A stretch of DNA of 12,607 nt, from contig JBBQFB010000108.1 of NCBI GenBank assembly GCA_038321545.1, forward strand, positions 1-12,607, written 5' to 3'. Positions 7,432 to 12,607 of the stretch are shown piece by piece (the stretch's first letter is position 1; every line of letters begins with the position of its first letter). Made by a program: the position numbers and the translations under genes. Under the pieces are notes generated by a model. That model searched no databases, was not told the origin of the DNA, and was given only the letters and a program-made list of their open reading frames with translations. This stretch comes from VFJZ01 sp038321545. GTDB taxonomy: Bacteria; Actinomycetota; Thermoleophilia; Gaiellales; F1-60-MAGs149.

Positions 7432-8802
7432 TCATCGCGCGAGATCGTCGCGCGTCGCCCGCGCGGCGGCGACGAGGGAGTCTCCCATGAAGGCCAGCTC
7501 GTCCTCGGAGATCACGAAGGGCGGCGCGATCGCGACCACCCCGTTCGCGAGCGGGCGCACGATCACGCGGCGCCGCCAGCAATGCTCGGCGAACAGCGCC
7601 GCGACGCCGTCGGCCGGCCCGAACGGCTCCCGCGTGGCGCGGTCGCGGACGAACTCGATGCCCGCCACCAGGCCGATCGCGCGCACGTCGCCGACGATGC
7701 CGACCTCCTCGACGCGGCGCACCTCGTGCGCGAAGCGCTCCGCCATGCCGGCCACGCGGCCGACCAGGTCGTCGCGCTCCAGCACGTCGAGCACGGCCAG
7801 CGCGGCGGCGCAGGCCGGCGGGTGCGCATCCCAGGTGTTCCCGGTCGCGAACTCGGGACCGGGGACGTCCTGCGCGGTCACGGCGCGGAAGATGTCGTCG
7901 GTGACGATGGTGGCGGCCAGCGGCATGTACCCGGCCGTGAGCCCCTTCGCGACCAGCAGCATGTCGGGTACGACGCCGCTGTGGTCGATCGCGAACCACC
8001 GGCCGGTGCGCCCGAAGCCGGTCATGATCTCGTCCGCGATCAGCAGGATCTCGTTCGCGTCGCAGATCTCGCGGAGGCGCGGCAGGTAGTCGGGGTGCGG
8101 CACGATCACGCCGCCCGATCCCAGCACCGGCTCGGCGATCAGGGCGGCGATGCGGTCGGCTCCCTCGGTCTGCACGAGGCCCTCGAGCTCGTCGGCGCAG
8201 CCCAGGTTGCACTGGTCCTGGCAGTGCCGGCAGCGGTAGGAGAACGGGGCGGCGATGCGGCGGACGTCGGGCAGCGTCGGTTCGAACGGCAGCCGCAGCG
8301 CCGGCATGCCCTGCATGCTGATGCCGCCGAACGACGTGCCGTGGTAGCCGCGGTCGCGCGTCACCAGGATCGTCTTGCCGACGCGGCCGCGCGCCCGCCA
8401 GTACAGGCGCGCGAGCTTGAGCGACGTGTCGACCGCCTGCGAACCCTGCACCGAGAAGAAGACGCGGTCGAGGTTGCCGGGCGCGCGGCGGGCGAGCCGC
8501 TCCGCCAGCTCGGCGGCCAGCGGGTGCCCCTGGCCGAACAGCGACGAGGCGGGCAGCACCTGCAGCTGTGCCGTGATGGCCGCGACGATGTCGGAGCGGC
8601 CGTAGCCGAGGTTGATGCTCCACAGGCCGGAGAACGCGTCGAGGATGCGGCGGCCGTCGACGTCGGTCACCCAGCAGCCGTCGCCGGCGATGATCATGCG
8701 GCCCGGGTCGTACGCCTTCTGGCGCGTGAACGGGTGCCAGAGGTTCGCCTCGTCGGCCTCCAGCAGGCGCACCTGGTCCGGATCGCGGGGCCGCACGCTC
8801 AC
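7432..8802 (-). CDS. Class III (omega) PLP aminotransferase
   Basis: 456 residues from a GTG at 8802. It shows LWHPFTRQ (21-28), DAFSGLWSINLGYG (55-68), QGSQAVDTSLKLAR, GYHGTSFGG, LIADEIMTGFGRTG with D257, and the PLP lysine K286 in AKGLTAGYMPL. These place it with the omega-amino acid, beta-alanine and taurine:pyruvate aminotransferases, which take an amino group from a terminal or beta amine and usually give it to pyruvate or 2-oxoglutarate. A cysteine group C191/C194/C198/C202 (C-x2-C-x3-C-x3-C) lies where some relatives have an YRCPFG...C...C segment. The GTG overlaps the gntR stop (GTGA, 8799-8802); another GTG two codons on (8796) is possible. The reading frame is open further upstream but that part lies within gntR. 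It is the first enzyme gene after the regulator and probably shares its promoter. Confidence 0.85.
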   Translation of the reverse strand: MSVRPRDPDQVRLLEADEANLWHPFTRQKAYDPGRMIIAGDGCWVTDVDGRRILDAFSGLWSINLGYGRSDIVAAITAQLQVLPASSLFGQGHPLAAELAERLARRAPGNLDRVFFSVQGSQAVDTSLKLARLYWRARGRVGKTILVTRDRGYHGTSFGGISMQGMPALRLPFEPTLPDVRRIAAPFSYRCRHCQDQCNLGCADELEGLVQTEGADRIAALIAEPVLGSGGVIVPHPDYLPRLREICDANEILLIADEIMTGFGRTGRWFAIDHSGVVPDMLLVAKGLTAGYMPLAATIVTDDIFRAVTAQDVPGPEFATGNTWDAHPPACAAALAVLDVLERDDLVGRVAGMAERFAHEVRRVEEVGIVGDVRAIGLVAGIEFVRDRATREPFGPADGVAALFAEHCWRRRVIVRPLANGVVAIAPPFVISEDELAFMGDSLVAAARATRDDLAR

Positions 8803-9515
8803 TGGTCGAACAGCTCCGGCGAGCGGGCCAGGTCGTTGCGGGTGCGCCGGATGTGCATCCGGAGCAACTCCTCCGCCGCGTCGGCGTCCCTGCGGACGAT
8901 CGCGCTCAGCAGCAGGCGGTGCTCGGCGTGCACCTGCGAGAGGTCGCCGGAGCCGCCCAGGTAGTCGAAGTGCACGCGCCGGTACTGCTGGGTGGTGTTC
9001 CAGAAGCCCTCGATCATCCGGCGCAGGCGCGGCAGCGGTGCACCGGCGTAGCTGAGCAGGTGGAACCGCCGGTCGAGGTCGAGCCACACGATCGCCTCGG
9101 TCGCGGCCTCCATCGCCTCGACGAGCGAGCCGAGCTCGTCCACCTGCGCGTCGGTGAGGTACGGGACGCTGGCCGCGATGGCGGGCGGTTCCAGCCACTC
9201 ACGGATCCGGTAGACCTCGGTGTACTCGTCGAACGCGAGCTTCGCCACCCATGCGCCGCTGCGCGGGACGAGGATGATCAGCCCCTCGCTCTCCAGCCGG
9301 CGAAACGCCTCGCGCACGGGCACGCGGCTGGTGCCGAGGTCGTCGGCGACGCCCTCCTGGCTGATGCGCTCGCCGGGCGCCAGGCGACCGTCGAGAATCG
9401 CATCGCGAAGCGCCGCGGTGACGAGGTCGACCCGCGAGGTGATCGATACCTCATGCGCTGCATTGGATCCAATTGCGCCGGGATCCGCGCTGCTATCCGG
9501 GAGATTGGCATCCAT
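8799..9515 (-). CDS. GntR-family transcriptional regulator, FadR/FCD subfamily (VanR-like)
   Basis: A 238-residue regulator. An N-terminal winged helix (about 28-92) carries LRDAILDGRLAPGERIS and TSRVPVREAFRRLESEGLI. An all-helical FCD effector domain (about 95-235) follows, with the metal-site residues D148, H152, H199 and H221 in the expected order. FCD members are usually repressors released by a small carboxylic acid. About 25 extra residues precede the HTH; the ATG at 9515 is the only plausible start nearby, lacks a good Shine-Dalgarno, and lies just after a predicted promoter, so the message is nearly leaderless. ATTGGATCCAAT occurs within codons 15-18 and a near copy overlaps the -10 box, which points to autoregulation. 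The gene heads the minus-strand operon and faces the transketolase operon, so it probably controls both. Confidence 0.88.
   Translation of the reverse strand: MDANLPDSSADPGAIGSNAAHEVSITSRVDLVTAALRDAILDGRLAPGERISQEGVADDLGTSRVPVREAFRRLESEGLIILVPRSGAWVAKLAFDEYTEVYRIREWLEPPAIAASVPYLTDAQVDELGSLVEAMEAATEAIVWLDLDRRFHLLSYAGAPLPRLRRMIEGFWNTTQQYRRVHFDYLGGSGDLSQVHAEHRLLLSAIVRRDADAAEELLRMHIRRTRNDLARSPELFDQ
9462..9473. promoter_or_regulatory. Perfect VanO-like operator inside the gntR coding sequence
   Basis: ATTGGATCCAAT is a perfect 12-bp palindrome. From memory it is identical to the VanR operator (VanO) of Caulobacter crescentus, also bound by a GntR/FCD repressor. It occupies codons 15-18 of gntR, downstream of the gene's own promoter, where bound protein could act as a roadblock or hold a loop. 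Confidence 0.6.
9504..9515. promoter_or_regulatory. Imperfect VanO-like site over the gntR start codon
   Basis: ATTGGCATCCAT keeps the ATTGG half and most of the ATCCAAT half with a one-base shift. It starts 42 bp from the perfect site and 21 bp from the promoter site, both whole numbers of helical turns. Its resemblance is weaker than that of the other two. Confidence 0.35.
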
Positions 9516-9524
9516 CAGATCTCG

Positions 9525-9536
9525 ATTGGATCCTAT
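9525..9536. promoter_or_regulatory. VanO-like operator over the gntR -10 box
   Basis: ATTGGATCCTAT matches the perfect operator at 11 of 12 positions. It lies in the 69-bp spacer between the divergent genes and covers the predicted -10 box of gntR, so a bound repressor would exclude RNA polymerase. It starts 63 bp (six turns) from the perfect copy. Confidence 0.55.
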
Positions 9537-9559
9537 CCGTGATATTGTCGCCGCGTCAA
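9530..9559 (-). promoter_or_regulatory. Predicted promoter of the gntR operon
   Basis: On the minus strand TTGACG (9559-9554) is a near-consensus -35 and TAGGAT (9535-9530) a TANNNT -10, separated by 18 bp. Transcription would begin around 9521-9524, leaving a leader of only about 6-9 nt before the ATG at 9515, which explains the missing Shine-Dalgarno sequence. I found no equally good promoter for the plus-strand operon in the same spacer; GATATT (9541-9546) is a possible -10 without a -35. Confidence 0.5.
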
Positions 9560-9584
9560 ATCGCGCCCGGAAGGAGCGAGCAGC

Positions 9585-10421
9585 GTGCCAGATCCCATCG
9601 ATCCCGCAGTTGTCGAGCGCCGCGCGCGGTTCATCCGGCGCGAGACCGTCCGGCTGATCGGGATCGCGAAGAGCGGCCACTACACGAGCGTCTTCTCGGC
9701 GGCCGAGATCCTCGCGGCTCTGTACTCCGGCGTGATGCGCCTGCGCGACGACCCCGATGCGTCCGACCGCGATCGCCTGATCCTCTCGAAGGGCCACTGC
9801 GCGGTCGGCGTCTACCCGCTGCTCGCGGAGCGCGGCTACTTCCCGACGGCGTGGCTCGACGATTACACGCGCCTCGGTAGCCCGCTCGGCGACCACCCCG
9901 ACATGCGGCGCGTGCCGGGCATCGACTTCTCGTCGGGCTCGCTCGGCCACGGGTTGTCGATCGGCACCGGCATGGCGGCCGCGGCGCGTCTGCGGGGCCT
10001 GCCGGACGTGCGCATCTGGGTGCTGCTCGGCGACCAGGAGCTCAACGAGGGCCAGGTGTGGGAAGCGGCACAGGCGGCTTCCCACTTCCGGCTCGGCAAC
10101 GTCTGCGCGATCGTCGACCGGAACCGGATGGGCCTCGACGGCGACACCGAGGACGTCATGTCGGTCGAGCCGATCGGCGACCGCTTCCGCGCCTTCGGCT
10201 GGGATGCCCGCGAGGTCGACGGGCACGACGTCCCGGCGCTGCTCGCGGCGTTCGCCGAGCTGCCGCCGACCACGTCGCGGCGTCCGCAGGTGCTGATCGC
10301 GCACACGGTCAAGGGCAAGGGTGTCGGCTACATGGAGTCGTCGCGCACGTGGCACCTGGGCTACCTGGCGCCCGCCGACGCGGTCGCGACGCTGGCCGAG
10401 ATCGGGACCGACGATGGCTGA
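9585..10421 (+). CDS. Transketolase-like enzyme, N-terminal (thiamine diphosphate-binding) subunit
   Basis: 278 residues matching the first third-to-half of transketolase. GHYTSVFSAAEILAALY (31-47), LSKGH (H71), GSLGHGLSIGTGMA (118-131), the thiamine diphosphate/metal motif GDQELNEGQVWEA (149-161) closing at DRN (N180), and WHLGY (H257) are all present. The usual GDG of the cofactor motif is GDQ here. Split transketolases are known for unusual substrates, for example apulose 4-phosphate and 6-deoxy-6-sulfofructose, as well as for ordinary pentose-phosphate chemistry. The enzyme moves a two-carbon ketol unit; the donor here is unknown. GTG at 9585 has GGAG 8 nt upstream, which fixes the start. 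The next gene's ATG overlaps its end by 8 nt. It is divergent from gntR and likely under its control. Confidence 0.88.
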   Translation: MPDPIDPAVVERRARFIRRETVRLIGIAKSGHYTSVFSAAEILAALYSGVMRLRDDPDASDRDRLILSKGHCAVGVYPLLAERGYFPTAWLDDYTRLGSPLGDHPDMRRVPGIDFSSGSLGHGLSIGTGMAAAARLRGLPDVRIWVLLGDQELNEGQVWEAAQAASHFRLGNVCAIVDRNRMGLDGDTEDVMSVEPIGDRFRAFGWDAREVDGHDVPALLAAFAELPPTTSRRPQVLIAHTVKGKGVGYMESSRTWHLGYLAPADAVATLAEIGTDDG

Positions 10422-11445
10422 CGGGCGACCGCGCGCGCCGGTACCGGCGGAGCCCGAGAGCTGGGATCTCGCCACGTCGTCGCGACTTGCCACGGCGGCC
10501 GTGGCGGGCGAGGTGCTGGCGGATATGGCCGACACCGACGACCGGATCGTGATCGTCACCGCCGACCTGATGTACTCGAACCGCACCGACCCGTTTCAGG
10601 CTCGGCATCCCGACCGGTTCTTCAACGTCGGCATCGCCGAGCAGCACATGGTGTCGATGGCGGCCGGCCTGGCGACGTTCGGGTACGTGCCGTACGCGGC
10701 CACGTTCGCGAGCTTCGTCGGCCTGCTGTGCGGAGAGCAGATCCGTACCGATCTCGCGTATCCGGGGCTGCCCGTGCGGATCCTCGCGCACCACGCCGGT
10801 ATCTCGCTCGGCTTCTACGGCACGTCGCACCACGCCACCGAGGACCTCGGCCTGATGCGCTCGATCGCCGGGCTGACCGTGGTCTGCCCGTGCGACGCAA
10901 CGTCCACGGAGCGGTTGCTCAAGGCCACCTTGGACGTGCCGGGTCCCGTGTACATCCGGCTCGGCCGGGGGCGCGAGCCCGACGTCTACGGGCCGGACTC
11001 GCCGGCGATCGAACTGGGTCGCGCAAGCGTCCTGCGCGACGGCCGCGACCTGACGATCGTCGCGAACGGCATCACCGTGGCGGCGGCGCTCGAGGCGGCC
11101 GGGCGGCTCGCCGGCGAGGGAATCGATGCGGCCGTGCTCGACGTGCACACCGTGCGGCCGTTCGATGCCGCGACGATCTGCCGCTACGCCGAGCGCACCG
11201 GGCGGTTACTGGTCGCCGAGGAGCACAACGTGATCGGCGGCGTCGCCTCGGCGTGCGCCGACGCGCTGGTCGACAACGGCGTCGGCGGCGTCGTGTTGCA
11301 TCGTGCCGGGATGCCGGCCGACGAGTACTCGTTGATCGGCCCGCCGACGCACCTGTACCGCCACTACCGGCTCGATGCCGACGGGCTCCTGGCCCGCGCG
11401 CGTGCGCTGCACCAGACCCCGCTCCGCGATGGGAGGAAGCCATGA
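10414..11445 (+). CDS. Transketolase-like enzyme, C-terminal (pyrimidine-binding) subunit
   Basis: 343 residues matching the central pyrimidine-binding and C-terminal domains of transketolase. FNVGIAEQHMVSMAAGLA (70-87) holds E76, the glutamate that activates thiamine diphosphate. AATFASF (95-101), GISLGFYGTSHHATEDLGLMR (129-149) and VYIRLGRG further on are family landmarks. After about residue 215 a Rossmann-like C-terminal domain follows, with AEEHNVIGGVAS. It completes the active site with the preceding subunit. The ATG at 10414 lies within the last codons of that gene in another frame (8-nt overlap), with GGGA about 7 nt before it; the frame is open upstream but there only shadows the N-subunit gene. 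The stop overlaps the next start by 4 nt, so all three genes are likely translationally coupled. Confidence 0.87.
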   Translation: MADGRPRAPVPAEPESWDLATSSRLATAAVAGEVLADMADTDDRIVIVTADLMYSNRTDPFQARHPDRFFNVGIAEQHMVSMAAGLATFGYVPYAATFASFVGLLCGEQIRTDLAYPGLPVRILAHHAGISLGFYGTSHHATEDLGLMRSIAGLTVVCPCDATSTERLLKATLDVPGPVYIRLGRGREPDVYGPDSPAIELGRASVLRDGRDLTIVANGITVAAALEAAGRLAGEGIDAAVLDVHTVRPFDAATICRYAERTGRLLVAEEHNVIGGVASACADALVDNGVGGVVLHRAGMPADEYSLIGPPTHLYRHYRLDADGLLARARALHQTPLRDGRKP

Positions 11446-12371
11446 CCGACGCCCACGCCCCTGGCGCCTACGACGGCCGAGGCCGCAACAGCCCGCAGTG
11501 GTGGCCGTCCCGCTACGGTGCCGAGGACGAGCTGGGCGCGGGCAACGAGCTCACGCCCGAACGCGCGATGGCGGCGCTGAAGATCCCGAAGCAGGGACGC
11601 GTCATCCAGCTCGCGCAGCTGCTCGAGCCAGGCATCCCGGCGTACCCGCCGCGCGCCTGGCACCAGCTGATCCTCGCGCACGGCCAGCTCGAGGCGACGT
11701 TGACGGAGCCGGACGGCGCCCACGTCTCCTGGTTCGAGGAGCACGTCAACCAGACGTACCAGATCGGCTGCCACCTGGACGGCCTCGCCCACCTCGGAAT
11801 CGACGGCCGCTACTACAACGGCTTCCACTACAAGGACATCTACTCGCCGACCGGCCTGCGCCGCCTTGGCATCGAGCACGCCCCGCAGTGGGTGGCGCGG
11901 GGCGTCTGCCTCGACATCGCAGCGATCGAGGGCACCGCCATGCTGGAGGAGGGCTTCGCGATCACGCCGGAGCACATCGAGGCGGCCTGCGAGAAGCAGG
12001 GCGTCGACGTCGACCCCGGCGACGTGGTGCTGTTCCACACCGGCTGGTCGTCGCTGTGGAACGTGGACAACGACCGCTACGGCGCCCTCGAGCCGGGACT
12101 CGGCTGGCAGGGCGCCCACTGGCTGACCGAGCGTCGCGTGTCGCTGGTAGGCGCCGACAACTGGGCCCTCGAGTCGTGGCCGCCGGAGGAGCCGGGCAAG
12201 CTGCTCGTCGTCCACCAGCACCTGCTGTGCGAGACCGGCACGTACATCATCGAGAACATCAAGACGCGGGAGCTCGTGGACGGTGGCTTCTCGGAGTTCC
12301 TGTTCCTGCTCGCGCCGAACAAGACGAAGGGCTCGACGGGCTCGATGACGGCGCCGATCGCGGTGGTCTAG
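11442..12371 (+). CDS. Cyclase-family metal-dependent hydrolase (kynurenine formamidase / isatin hydrolase fold)
   Basis: 309 residues. The region YQIGCHLDGLAHLGIDGRYYNGF (106-128) aligns with the H-x-G-T-H-x-D-x-x-x-H metal motif of the cyclase family (Pfam PF04199 as I recall). H111, D113 and H117 are kept, while the first His is Gln107 and the Thr is Cys110. DVDPGDVVLFHTGWSSLWN (204-222) and GADNWALESWP are also typical. Members open small rings or hydrolyse amides and formamides (N-formylkynurenine, isatin), or act on lactones; this one is of the longer type with an N-terminal NSPQWWPSRYGAEDELGAGN segment. It is probably a hydrolase for a cyclic or amide substrate of this pathway. The ATG overlaps the transketolase stop (ATGA, 11442-11445) and has GGAGG 5 nt upstream. 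Confidence 0.82.
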   Translation: MTDAHAPGAYDGRGRNSPQWWPSRYGAEDELGAGNELTPERAMAALKIPKQGRVIQLAQLLEPGIPAYPPRAWHQLILAHGQLEATLTEPDGAHVSWFEEHVNQTYQIGCHLDGLAHLGIDGRYYNGFHYKDIYSPTGLRRLGIEHAPQWVARGVCLDIAAIEGTAMLEEGFAITPEHIEAACEKQGVDVDPGDVVLFHTGWSSLWNVDNDRYGALEPGLGWQGAHWLTERRVSLVGADNWALESWPPEEPGKLLVVHQHLLCETGTYIIENIKTRELVDGGFSEFLFLLAPNKTKGSTGSMTAPIAVV

Positions 12372-12373
12372 GC

Positions 12374-12415
12374 CAGACCGCCTCCTGGCACGGAGTCGAC
12401 AGCCTCGGGGGTCTG
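12374..12415. terminator. Imperfect hairpin after the cyclase gene
   Basis: CAGACCGCC (12374-12382) pairs with GGGGGTCTG (12407-12415) with one mismatch and a 24-nt loop, starting 2 nt after the stop codon. A long loop and no T-run make it a weak terminator candidate. The remaining intergenic sequence to 12544 shows no gene. Confidence 0.3.
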
Positions 12416-12437
12416 CGATTTGCCGGGTCACGGAGGA

Positions 12438-12468
12438 TGGGGTCAGGCACCAGAATCGATACACCCCA
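12438..12468. repeat. Possible short interspersed repeat with inverted ends (GGGGTCAGGCACC element)
   Basis: TGGGGT (12438-12443) and ACCCCA (12463-12468) form 6-bp inverted ends around a 19-bp core that begins CAGGCACCAGAATCGAT. The string GGGGTCAGGCACC (its complement GGTGCCTGACCCC) resembles short palindromic elements I remember as being scattered between genes in many high-GC genomes. Only one copy is visible, so its repeat nature cannot be shown here. Confidence 0.3.
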
Positions 12469-12544
12469 CAGGCCAGCGACCGGCCACGCCCAAGCGCCAA
12501 GACGACGCATCTACTCCACCGGAACGAGGCACACGGCAGCGGGC

Positions 12545-12607
12545 CTAGCCCGGCGTCGGGAACGGAACGCCGGCCGTCATGCCGCCGTCGGCGATCAGCT
12601 CCGCGCC
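12545..12607 (-). CDS. Short-chain dehydrogenase/reductase, C-terminal end (partial)
   Basis: Reading the minus strand into the window edge gives 20 residues ending at TAG (12547-12545). GAELIADGGM followed by a short tail is the usual end of a classical SDR, where (G)xxLxVDGG closes the last strand of the Rossmann fold. The gene faces the cyclase operon, with 173 bp between the stops. Whether it belongs to the same pathway cannot be told from this fragment; another SDR near a catabolic locus would fit. Confidence 0.65.
   Translation of the reverse strand, partial: GAELIADGGMTAGVPFPTPG

Noticed and set aside
9465..9533. Three GGATCC hexamers (9465, 9481, 9528) as a restriction or cloning artefact
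   Set aside because: Two of the three are cores of the longer operator-like palindromes, and the surrounding sequence is native coding or promoter DNA. The copy at 9481 has GC-rich flanks and is probably chance.
9516..10586. Open frame upstream of gntR, antisense to the transketolase genes
   Set aside because: It is a shadow of the transketolase reading frame and crosses the predicted gntR promoter. The GntR fold is complete from the ATG at 9515.
9585..11445. 1-deoxyxylulose 5-phosphate synthase or pyruvate dehydrogenase E1 instead of transketolase
   Set aside because: The histidine set (GH, KGH, GHGL, WHLGY) and the split order follow transketolase. No isoprenoid or lipoyl-enzyme genes accompany it.
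1..12607. Mobile element, prophage, CRISPR or tRNA-associated integration
   Set aside because: No transposase, integrase, spaced direct repeats or tRNA-like sequence was seen. Codon bias looks uniform across the genes.

Overview
The window is very GC-rich, with G or C at most third codon positions. It uses GTG starts alongside ATG and has TANNNT-type -10 boxes close to start codons. Together with the gene content this suggests a high-GC actinobacterium, perhaps a soil or thermoleophilic lineage; the phylum is my inference. I see no tRNA, rRNA, CRISPR array, transposase or phage gene.

Layout: (1) 1-78 is the tail of a LuxR/NarL-type regulator, followed by a strong hairpin. (2) 143-1480 encodes a GT-C type polytopic membrane protein that looks like housekeeping envelope biology. 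(3) 1470-2480 (minus) is a PLP enzyme of the ACC deaminase family (acdS), only 45 bp from and divergent to (4) a 645-residue FMN/FAD oxidoreductase of the Old Yellow Enzyme/trimethylamine dehydrogenase superfamily (2526-4463). (5) 4464-4602 is a convergent junction with nested inverted repeats. (6) A tightly packed minus-strand operon reads gntR (9515-8799), class III aminotransferase, CoA transferase (CaiB/BaiF), SDR, double-hotdog MaoC-like protein (ending at 4603). Three of its four junctions are 4-nt stop/start overlaps. (7) Divergent from it, a plus-strand operon encodes a split transketolase (two subunits, 9585-11445) and a metal-dependent cyclase/hydrolase (11442-12371). (8) The window ends with a short non-coding stretch holding an inverted repeat and a possible interspersed repeat, then the tail of another SDR on the minus strand.

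The two divergent operons plus the flavoenzyme and acdS look like an undescribed catabolic locus. It has a ring-opening or C-N hydrolysing enzyme, an aminotransferase, CoA activation, hydration, alcohol oxidation, and a thiamine-dependent two-carbon transfer. The substrate cannot be read from the sequence; a nitrogen-containing small molecule that ends as a CoA thioester plus a sugar- or ketol-like fragment is one reading.

The clearest novel point is regulatory. The GntR/FCD regulator is flanked by, and contains in its first codons, copies of ATTGGATCCAAT. As I recall it, this is the operator palindrome of Caulobacter VanR. Three copies or near-copies lie 42 and 21 bp apart (whole helical turns), one of them over the predicted -10 box of gntR. 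This predicts looped autoregulation of the divergent promoter region.
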